From Lentibacter sp. XHP0401 (GTDB lineage: Bacteria > Pseudomonadota > Alphaproteobacteria > Rhodobacterales > Rhodobacteraceae): DNA of 64,000 bases. The position numbers and the translations under genes were made by a program. The stretch is from assembly GCF_025751535.1 (NCBI RefSeq), contig NZ_JAOWLC010000012.1:62001-126000 (forward strand), given 5' to 3'. Below are positions 27,652-36,353 of this stretch, piece by piece; the first letter of the stretch is position 1, and each line of letters starts with the position of its first letter. Under the pieces are notes generated by a model. That model made no database searches. It saw only the letters and a program-made list of their open reading frames with translations, and was not told the DNA's origin.

Positions 27652-28502
27652 TCGTCGCGCACCGTGTTTCTGAGCTCGCCGATACCTTCGGCGGCGATGA
27701 TGATCTCGTCACCCGGCACGAGAAAGCGGGGCGGATCAAAGCGCGCGCCAGCACCTGTGGGGGTGCCTGTGATGATGATATCACCCGGAACCAGAGTGGT
27801 GAAGGTCGAGATGTATTCGATCTGTCGACGGATCGGAAAGAGCATTCGCGAGGTGCGGTCATCTTGCCTGAGTTCGCCGTTTACATGGGTTGTGAGGCGG
27901 ATGTCATCAAGCTGTTCGGCGCGTTCGAAGGGCACAAGCCAAGGGCCGATTGCGCCTGAGTTGTCCCAGTTTTTGCCTTGGGTGACGTTGAATTTTGCGT
28001 GGCGCACCCAATCGCGTAAAGTGCCTTCATTACAGAGGCTTATGGCGGCTATATGATCAAATGCATTAGCTTGGGCTATGCGCCTCCCTCCCTTGCCGAT
28101 GATGACGGCGATTTCGCCTTCATAGTCGAGCTGGGGTGTTTCGGGCGGGCGCACCAGCGCCTCGTCGTGGCCCGTGAAGCTGCGCGCAAAGCGCGGAAAG
28201 AGCGACATGTTGGGCGGGGCATCCTGCCCATCTTTATACTCGGCGTTACGGTCAGGAAAGTTGACGCCGACGCAGATTATTTTTTCGGGGTCGGGCACGG
28301 GAACTGCGTAGGTGAAGCTGTCGTTGGGGTGGGTTACAGCACGGCCCTCGGCGGCCTTGGCAAGCGCTGGCAAGCCACCTGCCTCGATGACATCACGCAT
28401 CGTGCTCCATTCGGAGAAATCGGGCGAGAGGGCGATAAAGCCGCCCTCGACGACCGCCCCGTAGAGCTGGCCTGTTTCGGTGTTTACTGTCGCAAAGCGC
28501 AT
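27648..28502 (-). CDS. hpaG: Fumarylacetoacetate hydrolase-fold isomerase/decarboxylase
   Basis: A 284-residue FAH-family protein with the metal-binding core LDYEGEIAVIIGKGGRRI, the central NVTQGKNWDNSGAIGPWLVP and a C-terminal GDIIITGTPTGAGARFDPPR. In this operon it should act as 5-carboxymethyl-2-oxo-hex-3-ene-1,7-dioate decarboxylase and/or isomerase. E. coli HpaG/HpcE is a tandem two-domain protein; this one has a single catalytic domain with an N-terminal extension, so a partner domain or homodimer is expected. It overlaps hpaH by four bases. Confidence 0.85.
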   Translation of the reverse strand: MRFATVNTETGQLYGAVVEGGFIALSPDFSEWSTMRDVIEAGGLPALAKAAEGRAVTHPNDSFTYAVPVPDPEKIICVGVNFPDRNAEYKDGQDAPPNMSLFPRFARSFTGHDEALVRPPETPQLDYEGEIAVIIGKGGRRIAQANAFDHIAAISLCNEGTLRDWVRHAKFNVTQGKNWDNSGAIGPWLVPFERAEQLDDIRLTTHVNGELRQDDRTSRMLFPIRRQIEYISTFTTLVPGDIIITGTPTGAGARFDPPRFLVPGDEIIIAAEGIGELRNTVRDE

Positions 28503-28505
28503 GGC

Positions 28506-28817
28506 TCAGCCTTTCTTGTCGAGAAGTTCAATTTCAATAAACGCGCAGGGGAAGTTATTGCCGCTGATCACATCGTGCTCGACGCCGATTTCGCGATAGT
28601 ATGGCACGCCGGTTTGCAACGTGGCTGTCATATGCTTTCCCCCGGGCTGCGCAATTTCGAGTGTTCCATCAAACTGCGGGACAACGACATAGTCGTGCTC
28701 ATGCCTGTGCCAGCCTGTGTTGTCGCCCTTGTTGGCAAAAGACCAGCGGGTGACACGCACGCGGCCATTGTTGATGAGCACTTCGCCCTTAGCTGTTCCT
28801 TCAGATGAGTTGCACAT
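28506..28817 (-). CDS. Cupin-domain protein in the hpa operon
   Basis: A 103-residue single cupin. Motif 1 is GWHRHEHDYVVVPQFDGTLE (H-H-E-type metal set near residues 38-46), and motif 2 is around GVPYYREIGVEHDVI. It sits between hpaD and hpaG with gaps of 9 and 3 bases, so it is made with the pathway enzymes. Small cupins can be tautomerases, isomerases or dioxygenases. The exact step is not known; it may assist the unstable ring-cleavage products. Confidence 0.75.
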   Translation of the reverse strand: MCNSSEGTAKGEVLINNGRVRVTRWSFANKGDNTGWHRHEHDYVVVPQFDGTLEIAQPGGKHMTATLQTGVPYYREIGVEHDVISGNNFPCAFIEIELLDKKG

Positions 28818-28826
28818 GTGGCCTCC

Positions 28827-29807
28827 TTACGGCGCGATAATCGGCTGCGCCTTGAGTTCACTTTCACGGGTTTCGGCCCCCTCAAAAACACTGCCATGCT
28901 CAAACCAAGAACGTGGCGCAGGCGCGCCCCAGAGGGTTTGGCGTTGTGGGTCTTTGAGGTCCCATTTGATTGGCTCAAGGTCCGGATCAACTGTCTGGTA
29001 GTCAGAGCAATAAATTTCGATGCGGTGGCCGTCGGGATCATGGATATAGAGAAAGAACGCGTTGGAAATTCCGTGGCGGCCCGGGCCGCGCTCGATGTTG
29101 GAAACCCAGCCTGTGGTGGCCATGACATCAAGCAGATCAATGATCGCCAGAGGCGTTGGAACCCAGAAGGCCGTGTGATGCAGGCGCGGGCCTGTGCCGT
29201 TGGTGAAAGCCACGTCATGCACGCCGCCTTTGCGGTGCATCCATGCGGCCCAGACTTTGCCGCTGTCGGCATCTTCGGTGTATTCTGTCGTGCGGAAACC
29301 CATCTCGTTGTAGAAGGCCACTGAGGCGTCGACATCAGACGAGAACATGTTGAAATGGTCGATACGCAGGGGGCGCACGCCGTGGTAGCGCTTGTACTCC
29401 TGATGGATCGGCGCGAGGCGGTCCATGCGCACATAAAACTCAAGCGGGATGCCCCAGGGATCACGGGTGCGCAGGGTCTTACCCATGTGCGGGCGTGTGA
29501 CCCATTCTGTGGGCAAGCCTTTGGCTTTGAACCATTCTTCAGCTTTCTCAAGGTCGGGTTCATCATAGAGCTTGAAGCCCAAAACGCCCACATCGGCTGC
29601 GTCGGCTTTGACCAGAGCGATGCAGTGATGGCCACGCTCTTCAAGGGCGCGCAGGTAGATGCGGCTTTCGTCTTCATGGGTGACTTGCAGGCCGAGGGTG
29701 TCGACGTAGAACGCCCGCGATTTGGCGAGGTCTTTCACGCGGTATTCAACATGAGAGAGCCGCACGATGTTGAAATCGGGGTAAAGGTTCGGGGCGGGAA
29801 CGGGCAT
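28827..29807 (-). CDS. hpaD: 3,4-dihydroxyphenylacetate 2,3-dioxygenase
   Basis: Extradiol ring-cleavage dioxygenase of 326 residues from the vicinal-oxygen-chelate family. It opens homoprotocatechuate to 5-carboxymethyl-2-hydroxymuconate semialdehyde. Two glyoxalase-like repeats are visible: residues about 12-130 (LSHVEYRVKDLAKSRAFYVD) and 145-280 (RIDHFNMFSSDVDASVAFYN, LHHTAFWVPTPLA, then IEIYCSDY with the metal Glu). This is the Fe/Mn VOC type, not the LigB-type HpaD of E. coli. Confidence 0.9.
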   Translation of the reverse strand: MPVPAPNLYPDFNIVRLSHVEYRVKDLAKSRAFYVDTLGLQVTHEDESRIYLRALEERGHHCIALVKADAADVGVLGFKLYDEPDLEKAEEWFKAKGLPTEWVTRPHMGKTLRTRDPWGIPLEFYVRMDRLAPIHQEYKRYHGVRPLRIDHFNMFSSDVDASVAFYNEMGFRTTEYTEDADSGKVWAAWMHRKGGVHDVAFTNGTGPRLHHTAFWVPTPLAIIDLLDVMATTGWVSNIERGPGRHGISNAFFLYIHDPDGHRIEIYCSDYQTVDPDLEPIKWDLKDPQRQTLWGAPAPRSWFEHGSVFEGAETRESELKAQPIIAP

Positions 29808-29834
29808 GGTGTGTCTCCGGGCTACGAGTGAAGA

Positions 29835-31346
29835 TCAGGCGCCGAGGCGCGGGATGGTGTGCTCGCCGATGGCGAAGCCGATGTGTTTTTGTTCCATGTA
29901 GAACTCGAACGACCAGTCGCCGCCGTCGCGGCCTATGCCCGAGGCTTTGACGCCGCCGAAGGGAGTGGGCAGGTGGCGGACATTCTCAGAATTCACCCAG
30001 ATCATGCCAGCTTCGAGCTTGTCGGTAAAGCGCATGGCGCGGGTGATATCCTGCGTCCAGACGTAGCCTGTGAGGCCATAATCAACGCTGTTGGCGATTT
30101 CTAGCGCTTCTTCCTCGGTTTCAAAGGTGAGGGTTGTCAGGACGGGGCCGAAAATTTCCTCCTGAGCGATGCGCATATCGGGGGTGGCATCTGTGAAGAG
30201 GGTGGGGGAAACATAGTGACCTTTGCCTGAAGGGGCCTTGCCGCCCGCAGCGATTGTGGCGCCGTCTTTTTTGGCGATATCGAAGTAGGAGCAGACTTTG
30301 TCATAGTGGACCTTGTGAATGAGCGGGCCAATTTCTGTATTGGGATCAAGGGGATGACCCACTTTTATGTTGTTCACCCGCTTGACGAGCTTGTCGATAA
30401 ATTCGCCTGCGATGCTCTTTTGCAAAAGCAGGCGGGAGGAGGATGTGCAGCGTTCTCCGTTGAGGGAGTAAATCATGAAGATCGCGGCATCGAGGGCACG
30501 GTCCTGATCAGCATCGTCGAAAACGATTACGGGATTCTTACCACCGAGTTCGAAGTGCACGCGCTTCAGCGATTCGGAGCCTTGGCGCATGATCATGGAG
30601 CCTGTTTTGCTCTCGCCGACGAAGGCTATGGCCTTGATCAGTTTGTGCTCGGTGAGTGCCTTTCCTGCGTCTTCGCCAAAGCCGTTCACGAGGTTCCAGA
30701 CGCCATCGGGCAGGCCCGCTTCATGGGCGATTTCGCAGAGGATACTGGCGGTGACAGGGCTGAACTCGGCGGGTTTGTGAACCACGGTACAACCAGCGGC
30801 CAGCGCGGGCGCGATTTTCCATGTGGAGAGCATGAACGGCGTGTTCCATGGCGTGATGACACCGACGGGGCCGATGGGCACGCGGGTTGTCACATTCATC
30901 AGCGTGGGTGAGGGCAGCGACTGGCCGTCACGTGCGGCGGGCGCACGGTCGGCAAAGAAGCGGAAGTTCTCTGCGCCGCGCAGGGCGGCCTTGGACATAA
31001 AGCGGAGCGGCTGGCCCGTATCAAGACACTCGGCGAAGGCGATTTCTTCGGCGCGGGCTTCAATGCCGTCTGCGATTTTATGCAGTATTTTCTTTCGGTT
31101 AACGGCAGGAAGGTCGCGCCATTCAGCGAAGGCGGCGTGGGCGGCGCGGGCGGCAGCGTCGATATCGGCCGCACCGGACTTGGCCACGTTGCAGAGGAAG
31201 TCTTCATCGACCGGCGAGTGGTTTTTGAAGGTCTCGCCAGAGAGCGCTGGCAGGGATTTGCCGTTGATGCGGTTCATGACACCAACCTCTTTGAAGCGGG
31301 TGAGGTAAGCCTGAGCCTTGGAGATATTTGCGGTTAAATCGCTCAT
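29835..31346 (-). CDS. hpaE: 5-carboxymethyl-2-hydroxymuconate semialdehyde dehydrogenase
   Basis: NAD-dependent aldehyde dehydrogenase of 503 residues that oxidises the ring-cleavage product. It has GVITPWNTPFMLSTWK (cofactor entry), the general base E266 in FELGGKNP and the nucleophile C300 in NGERCTSSSR. It is encoded one base after hpaF and 27 bases before hpaD, clearly one operon. Confidence 0.93.
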   Translation of the reverse strand: MSDLTANISKAQAYLTRFKEVGVMNRINGKSLPALSGETFKNHSPVDEDFLCNVAKSGAADIDAAARAAHAAFAEWRDLPAVNRKKILHKIADGIEARAEEIAFAECLDTGQPLRFMSKAALRGAENFRFFADRAPAARDGQSLPSPTLMNVTTRVPIGPVGVITPWNTPFMLSTWKIAPALAAGCTVVHKPAEFSPVTASILCEIAHEAGLPDGVWNLVNGFGEDAGKALTEHKLIKAIAFVGESKTGSMIMRQGSESLKRVHFELGGKNPVIVFDDADQDRALDAAIFMIYSLNGERCTSSSRLLLQKSIAGEFIDKLVKRVNNIKVGHPLDPNTEIGPLIHKVHYDKVCSYFDIAKKDGATIAAGGKAPSGKGHYVSPTLFTDATPDMRIAQEEIFGPVLTTLTFETEEEALEIANSVDYGLTGYVWTQDITRAMRFTDKLEAGMIWVNSENVRHLPTPFGGVKASGIGRDGGDWSFEFYMEQKHIGFAIGEHTIPRLGA

Positions 31347-31347
31347 G

Positions 31348-31737
31348 TCAGTTGTCTTTCTTCAGGTGGTCACGGATGGAGCCGGCCTTGGGGCTTAGGC
31401 TGGCGTCGATGTCGCGCATTTCCATGGAAAGGGCGATGGAATGTTGGGCCATGGCAGGGGCGAGAAAGCCCTCTAGGGTCTTGAAAATATGAGATACTGC
31501 GGCTTCTTTGGCATCTTGAGGGCGGCCTTCACGCAGGCGGATGCCGAGATCGAGGAAGGCGTGCCGGGGGTCGCCATCGGCGATGCTCACGTGATTGGCT
31601 TTGAAGGCTCGGATGCGGATGCCTGCGAGGGGGAAAAGGCCTGTTTCGATGGCCGCGAGGCGGAGCACATCAAGCAGCGCCGGCATATCAACGTGCTCTT
31701 CAAGGTTTGCCGAATATTCTATGGAAAAGTGCGGCAT
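31348..31737 (-). CDS. hpaF: 5-carboxymethyl-2-hydroxymuconate delta-isomerase
   Basis: A 129-residue tautomerase-superfamily enzyme; after removal of Met the catalytic Pro is exposed (MPHFSIEYSANLE). It converts the hydroxymuconate to 5-oxo-pent-3-ene-1,2,5-tricarboxylate. First gene of the operon hpaF-E-D-cupin-G-H. Its promoter and a 24-bp operator lie 17-60 bases upstream of the start. The pathway's aldolase (hpaI), monooxygenase (hpaBC) and regulator are not in the window. Confidence 0.9.
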   Translation of the reverse strand: MPHFSIEYSANLEEHVDMPALLDVLRLAAIETGLFPLAGIRIRAFKANHVSIADGDPRHAFLDLGIRLREGRPQDAKEAAVSHIFKTLEGFLAPAMAQHSIALSMEMRDIDASLSPKAGSIRDHLKKDN

Positions 31738-31753
31738 CGGTTATGTCCCTCTT

Positions 31754-31777
31754 ATCTAATTAACATGTTAAGTAGAT
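31754..31777. promoter_or_regulatory. 24-bp palindromic operator of the hpa operon
   Basis: Half-sites ATCTAATTAACA and TGTTAAGTAGAT match at 11 of 12 positions. It covers the -10 box (31765-31770), a classic repressor position. A MarR-type HpaR is the expected ligand-responsive regulator, but none is encoded here. Confidence 0.75.
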
Positions 31778-31793
31778 GGGGCGCATGAGTCAA
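31765..31793 (-). promoter_or_regulatory. Promoter of the hpa operon
   Basis: On the minus strand: -35 TTGACT (31793-31788), 17-bp spacer, -10 TAACAT (31770-31765). The predicted start is near 31758, about 20 bases before the hpaF ATG. Confidence 0.7.
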
Positions 31794-31826
31794 GTCTGAA
31801 GTGAATATTACGGCTGCGCACCGCTT

Positions 31827-31932
31827 GGTTAAGAGCGGGGGAAGGCCGCTGATTCCACGGGGGCGATAAGCGTGCACAGGGCGTGCACCCCCCGTGCACC
31901 GCTAAAACCCCGTAGCTGTTAAGGGAAAATTA
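31827..31932 (+). repeat. GTGCAC-triplet intergenic element, copy 2
   Basis: GGTTAA (31827), GCTGATTCCA (31848-31857), GTGCAC at 31872, 31883 and 31894 (11-bp steps), then CTAAAA, GTTAAG and AAATTA. It matches copy 1 (852-954, opposite strand) at 47 of 55 core positions. It lies between the hpa promoter and the 3' end of metG. Confidence 0.75.
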
Positions 31933-31973
31933 GCTAATGCGGCGCACGGTGGGGACGTGAAATAGAGAAGGAG

Positions 31974-33686
31974 TTATGTGCGGATGCCCGAAAATTTGGC
32001 GGCCCAGGTTTCACGCTCTTCATCGGTGATTTTGGCAAAGAGGTTGTCCGGAACGGAGAACTCGTGGCCCGCTTCCAGGCTGCCGAGGCTTGCGCGCAGA
32101 TCATCGGGCCAGCTTGTATCAAGTGTGTTCATCGCGGTGAAAAGCTTTGCCGAGGCTGTCGGAATGAAGGGAGCAGACAGAACCGCATAAAGGCGGATGA
32201 GATTGAGCGCGAGACGGATTTGTGCGGCGGCCTTGTCCTCGTCTGTTTTGAAGACGCTCCACGGAGCGGCCTCTTGCAGATATTCATTGCCGGCGGCCCA
32301 GATGGCGCGCAGTTCGGCAGCTGATTTGCGCACGTCCATCGCCTCCATGTGTTGCTCGTAAGCACGGATGCGAACCTCGATGTCGGCGATGAGCGCGTCT
32401 TCAGTCGGGCCGTATTCACCGGCGCTCGGGACAGTTTCGCCGAACTTGGAGCGGCAGAACTTGGTGACGCGGGAGACGAAATTGCCCAGCACATCGGAGA
32501 GGTCTTTGTTCACCGAGGCTTGGAAGTTTTCCCATGTGAACTCGGCGTCCGAGCTTTCGGGCGCGTGAGACAGGAGCCACCAGCGCCAGACATCGGCGGG
32601 CAGGATATCGAGCGCCTGATCCTGAAATACGCCACGGCCACGGGAGGTGCTGAACTGACCGCCTTCGTAATTGAGGTAGTTGAAGGATTTGATGTAATCG
32701 ACAAGCTTCCAAGGTTCGCCCGAGCCCAGAATGGTGGCGGGGAAAGAGAGCGTATGGAAAGGGACGTTATCCTTGCCCATGAACTGGGTGTAGGTGACAT
32801 CATCGGCGCCTTTGTCGGTGCGCCACCAGCGCTCCCAGTCGCGGCCCTGTCCTGCATCGGCCCATTCCTGCGCGCAGGCGATATACTCGATGGGGGCGTC
32901 AAACCAGACGTAGAAGACCTTGCCTTCCATGCCGGGCCAATCCTCGGTTCCGCGCTTGACGGGGATGCCCCAGTTGAGATCGCGGGTGATGCCACGGTCT
33001 TGCAGGCCGTCGCCGTCATTGAGCCATTTGTTGGCGATGGAGGTTGTGAGGACGGGCCAGTCTGTTTTGCTGTTGATCCAGTCTTGCAACTGCTCGCGCA
33101 TGTTTGATTGCTTGAGGTAGAGGTGCTTGGTTTCGCGTTCTTCCAGATCGGTGGCGCCCGAGACGGAGGAGCGCGGATTGATCAGATCGGTCGGGTCGAG
33201 TTGTTTGGTGCAGTTGTCGCATTGATCGCCGCGGGCATCTTCAAAGCCGCAGTTGGGGCAGGTGCCTTCAATGTAGCGATCCGGCAGGAAGCGGCCATCG
33301 GCCGGGGAGTAGATCTGTTTTTCTGTGACCTCTTCGATGAGGCCCGCTTTATAGAGCGCGCCTGCGAAGTGTTGTGTGAGCGCGTGGTTTTGCGCACTGG
33401 ACGAGCGGCCGAAGTGATCAAACGAGAGCCCGAAGCCTTTGGCGATATTGGCCTGGACCTCGTGCATTTCGGCGCAGAAGTCGGCGACGGGTTTGCCGGC
33501 TTTGGCGGCGGCGAGTTCGGCGGGCGTTCCGTGTTCATCGGTGGCGCAGAGGAAGAGCACCTCATGGCCGCGCTGGCGCAGGTAGCGGGCGTAAAGATCG
33601 GCTGGGAGCTGGGAGCCGACGAGGTTGCCCAGATGTTTGATCCCGTTGATGTAGGGGATTGCCGAGGTGATGAGGTGACGTGCCAT
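31974..33686 (-). CDS. metG: Methionyl-tRNA synthetase
   Basis: Class I synthetase of 570 residues. The HIGH-like motif is [13 protein letters not shown] (residues 13-25). A single zinc knuckle [17 protein letters not shown] lies near residue 140. The KMSKS loop reads [11 protein letters not shown]. The anticodon-binding helical domain follows and there is no C-terminal tRNA-binding extension. The ATG is followed by [13 protein letters not shown], a standard opening. Confidence 0.95.
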   Translation of the reverse strand: MARHLITSAIPYINGIKHLGNLVGSQLPADLYARYLRQRGHEVLFLCATDEHGTPAELAAAKAGKPVADFCAEMHEVQANIAKGFGLSFDHFGRSSSAQNHALTQHFAGALYKAGLIEEVTEKQIYSPADGRFLPDRYIEGTCPNCGFEDARGDQCDNCTKQLDPTDLINPRSSVSGATDLEERETKHLYLKQSNMREQLQDWINSKTDWPVLTTSIANKWLNDGDGLQDRGITRDLNWGIPVKRGTEDWPGMEGKVFYVWFDAPIEYIACAQEWADAGQGRDWERWWRTDKGADDVTYTQFMGKDNVPFHTLSFPATILGSGEPWKLVDYIKSFNYLNYEGGQFSTSRGRGVFQDQALDILPADVWRWWLLSHAPESSDAEFTWENFQASVNKDLSDVLGNFVSRVTKFCRSKFGETVPSAGEYGPTEDALIADIEVRIRAYEQHMEAMDVRKSAAELRAIWAAGNEYLQEAAPWSVFKTDEDKAAAQIRLALNLIRLYAVLSAPFIPTASAKLFTAMNTLDTSWPDDLRASLGSLEAGHEFSVPDNLFAKITDEERETWAAKFSGIRT

Positions 33687-33753
33687 CTGGAGAGCCTTTG
33701 TTTTGCGCTTTGGCGGGTGTGTAACGGATGATTTGCGTAGGTTCTACAGGTTT

Positions 33754-33802
33754 CGGATTTTCGCTTCGCGAAAACCCGACCCGCCGGGGGCTTTGCCCCC
33801 GG
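33754..33802. repeat. Paired intergenic hairpins (REP-like), copy B
   Basis: CGGATTTTCGC-TTC-GCGAAAACCCG (33754-33778, one mismatch) and CCGGGGGC-TTT-GCCCCCGG (33784-33802). It has the same two-hairpin make-up as copy A at 15359-15405, with a TTT-loop hairpin adjacent to a GGATTTTC hairpin. Confidence 0.6.
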
Positions 33803-33839
33803 ACCCCCAAGGTATTTTGAACAGAATAAGCCGGGGGAG
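33803..33839 (-). repeat. T-rich 3'-end element, copy B (divergent)
   Basis: Read from the MFS stop: CCGGCTTATTCTGTTCAAAA then TACCTTGGGGG. It is a looser match to the elements after the SGNH and EcsC genes. Confidence 0.4.
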
Positions 33840-35063
33840 TCAGGGTTTGTCGCGGCTCCGGCCCAGGAGGCGGCCAATGGTGAAGGACGTGCGGGGTGCA
33901 TAGATGTAGGGCGTGCGCTGGGCGGGGCTGGCGCGTTTGCGCATGCGGGCAAGGCCGAATACGGCGAGGCCCGCGTGGCCCACGGCAATCATGATGAAGA
34001 GAGCCGGCGGGCCGAAGGCTTCCATGAGGTATGAGGCGACGAGCGGCGCGGCGATGGCACCTGTGGCGAACCAGAACATGAGCGCGGCGGAGAGCTCGAC
34101 GCGTTCTTCGGAGCTTGCGAAATCATGGGCATGAGCGGCGGCGACAGAGTAGATCGGGAAGGTGGTGAGGCCGAAGAAAGCGGCGTTGAGGAGGATACCT
34201 GTTGTGCTGAGGTTTTGCAGCAGGGCTGTGGACGCGCAACTCATGATGGCGGCGACGGAGAGCCAGATCAGCACCCACCGACGATCGTATTTATCGGCGA
34301 GCCAGCCGACCGGGTATTGTGCGAGAGCGCCGCCGAGGACGAAAGCGGCGAGAAAGGTTGCGATCTGGGTCACTTGCAGGCCGACTTCCTGGCCATAGAC
34401 CGGGCCGACCATGCGGAACGAGGCCGAACTGAGGGCGGCGACCACAACGCCTACGGCGGCGAGCGGAGAGCGCGCGACAGCCAGCATCGGACGCAGGCGC
34501 GGGGCGCTCGGAGTTTCGGGCTGGCTGGCCGAAGTGAGTGTGAGTGGCAGGATCGCGGCGCAGCACAGGATGGCGAGGATCGAGTAGGAAACATAGTGCG
34601 CGGGGGCGAGAAAGCCGATGAGCAGTTGGCTGAACAGCGAGCCGCTCATATCGACAAGGCGGTAGACACCCATGGTGCGGCCGCGGGTTTCATTTGTGAC
34701 TTTTGCTTGCAGCCAGGCTTCGATGACGGTGTAACAGCCCGCCACGCAGAGGCCGGAAGCGATCCGCATCAGCGCCCAGGCATAGGGGCCGATCACGATG
34801 TAATGCGCCAGAAGGGCGATGGCCCCGAGCGATGTGAAGGCGGCAAAAGCGCGGGAGTGACCGACGGATCCCATGAGGCGCGGTGCCCACCAGCACCCAA
34901 TGAAAAAGCCGAGGAAATGTGCGGAGCCGAGCAGACCGATCTCGGCGCGGGAAAAACCCAGAGCGATGCCTGAAAGCGCATCAAGCGGGCCGACCCCACC
35001 TGTCGAGAGTTGCAAGAGCGCCACTGACATAAACAGGGCGGCGAAGGAGATCAGGAGGCGCAT
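33840..35063 (-). CDS. MFS transporter (YcaD-like)
   Basis: A 407-residue inner-membrane carrier with about 12 hydrophobic segments. Visible MFS features are GFSRAEIGLLGSAHFLGFFIG in the first helices, the ETRGRTMGVYRLVDMSGSL loop, and the central repeat junction WLADKYDRRWVL. It resembles the YcaD group of poorly characterised transporters. The substrate is unknown. It is preceded by a flavin reductase gene on the same strand. Confidence 0.85.
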   Translation of the reverse strand: MRLLISFAALFMSVALLQLSTGGVGPLDALSGIALGFSRAEIGLLGSAHFLGFFIGCWWAPRLMGSVGHSRAFAAFTSLGAIALLAHYIVIGPYAWALMRIASGLCVAGCYTVIEAWLQAKVTNETRGRTMGVYRLVDMSGSLFSQLLIGFLAPAHYVSYSILAILCCAAILPLTLTSASQPETPSAPRLRPMLAVARSPLAAVGVVVAALSSASFRMVGPVYGQEVGLQVTQIATFLAAFVLGGALAQYPVGWLADKYDRRWVLIWLSVAAIMSCASTALLQNLSTTGILLNAAFFGLTTFPIYSVAAAHAHDFASSEERVELSAALMFWFATGAIAAPLVASYLMEAFGPPALFIMIAVGHAGLAVFGLARMRKRASPAQRTPYIYAPRTSFTIGRLLGRSRDKP

Positions 35064-35150
35064 ATCAGAGCCAGCATGGCAGCGGGTCAGGTATTAGCAA
35101 GCATGTTTTCGACTTTCGGGTGTCGTATTTGCCTGCTGTGGCCCTGCTGT

Positions 35151-35756
35151 TCAGTCATCCGGGCGTGACAGTTCGAACACTTCGCGCACAACGCTATATT
35201 CGCGGTAGCCCATGCGGGCGAGCGGGTTAAAGCGGGTAGCGTCAAACTGGCCGTTGACCATGCAATCATCGCGCAGGTGGATGCCCGTGACCTCGCCGAT
35301 GACAACGTAGTTGGATGCGCCACGGCTTTTGTGGATATCGACCAGTTTGCACTCCATCGAGGCGGGTGCGCCTTCAAGCCTTGCGCAGGGGATGGTTTCG
35401 CACGCCGTGCGGGTGAGCCCCGCGTGATCAAACTCCGAGATCCCGGCAGGCAAAGTCTGCGAACTCGCGTTCATTGCATCGGTCGCCGCTTCCTCGACGA
35501 GGTTCACGCAGAAGACGCCGCTTTCGCGGATATTGGCGAGGGTATCTTTTGTGCCGTCGCGGTCTTCTTTTGTACCCGTTGAAGCAAACATCACCTGCGG
35601 AGGCACATAGGCTGCACCCGAAAAGAAGGAATAGGGCGCAAGATTGTCGATACCTGCGCTGCCGCGGGTTGATATCCATGCGATCGGGCGGGGGACAATG
35701 AGGGCATTGAACGGGTTGTGCGGAAGGCCGTGGCCCTCCTCCGGGCGGAAAAACAT
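35151..35756 (-). CDS. Flavin reductase family (FMN-binding) protein
   Basis: A 201-residue split-barrel flavoprotein. The family core is NALIVPRPIAWISTRGSAGI then NLAPYSFFSGAAYVPPQVMF, with the later VNLVEEAATDAMNASS. Members bind FMN and reduce flavin or act on small aromatics. It may serve a two-component oxygenase, but no such oxygenase is next to it. Confidence 0.85.
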   Translation of the reverse strand: MFFRPEEGHGLPHNPFNALIVPRPIAWISTRGSAGIDNLAPYSFFSGAAYVPPQVMFASTGTKEDRDGTKDTLANIRESGVFCVNLVEEAATDAMNASSQTLPAGISEFDHAGLTRTACETIPCARLEGAPASMECKLVDIHKSRGASNYVVIGEVTGIHLRDDCMVNGQFDATRFNPLARMGYREYSVVREVFELSRPDD

Positions 35757-35836
35757 GGCGCGGGCTCCTTCGTGGCGTTTGCCCCGTGCATAGCGCCGTG
35801 CTAGGGGCGTTTCCAGTGCAAAGGAGGTTTTGCCGC

Positions 35837-36322
35837 GTGATCAAGCTGAGCCCCGAGCAGCCTGAGGAGGGCTGGGAGGTTGAGACACTTTATGATTTGT
35901 GCTTCGCGCCCGGGCGTGAGGGGCTTTCTTCCTATCGTTTGCGCGATGGCGTTGCACCGGCCGAGGGGCTGAGCCATGTGGCGCGCGACGAGTTTGGCGA
36001 GCTGGCAGGGGCAATCCGTTACTGGCCCGTCAGGATCGGGCCTGCGCGTGCCTTGCTGCTGGGGCCTGTGGCCGTGCATCCGACACGTCAGGGCGAGGGG
36101 GTGGGCGGGTTGCTCATCCGCGAAAGCCTGGCGGCGGCCAGCGCGGGCGGCTGGGCGCGGGTGATGCTTGTGGGCGATGCGCCCTATTATGTGCGCTTTG
36201 GTTTTACGCCGCTGGCGAATGTGGAAATGCCGCCGCCGACCAACCCTGCACGGGTGCTGGGATTTGAGCTTCAAGACGGGGCTTGGAACGGCATTACGGG
36301 GAAAGTCACGAAAGACGCTTGA
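35837..36322 (+). CDS. GNAT family N-acetyltransferase
   Basis: A 161-residue acetyltransferase starting at GTG 35837, which has a perfect AAGGAGG site 9 nt upstream; the open frame extends to an ATG at 35786 without a ribosome site. The acetyl-CoA loop is LGPVAVHPTRQGEGVGGLLI, and the C-terminal DAPYYVRFGFTPL is the YhbS-like motif. The acceptor is unknown. It is 31 bp before the EcsC gene, likely co-transcribed. Confidence 0.85.
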   Translation: MIKLSPEQPEEGWEVETLYDLCFAPGREGLSSYRLRDGVAPAEGLSHVARDEFGELAGAIRYWPVRIGPARALLLGPVAVHPTRQGEGVGGLLIRESLAAASAGGWARVMLVGDAPYYVRFGFTPLANVEMPPPTNPARVLGFELQDGAWNGITGKVTKDA

Positions 36323-36353
36323 AAACCAAAGCGCTGCGCACGATCTTTAAGGC

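Noticed and set aside
31974-33686. MetRS KMSKS loop reads QFSTSRG, suggesting an inactive enzyme
   Set aside because: From memory, similar KFSTS-type variants occur in working alphaproteobacterial MetRS; all other motifs are intact.
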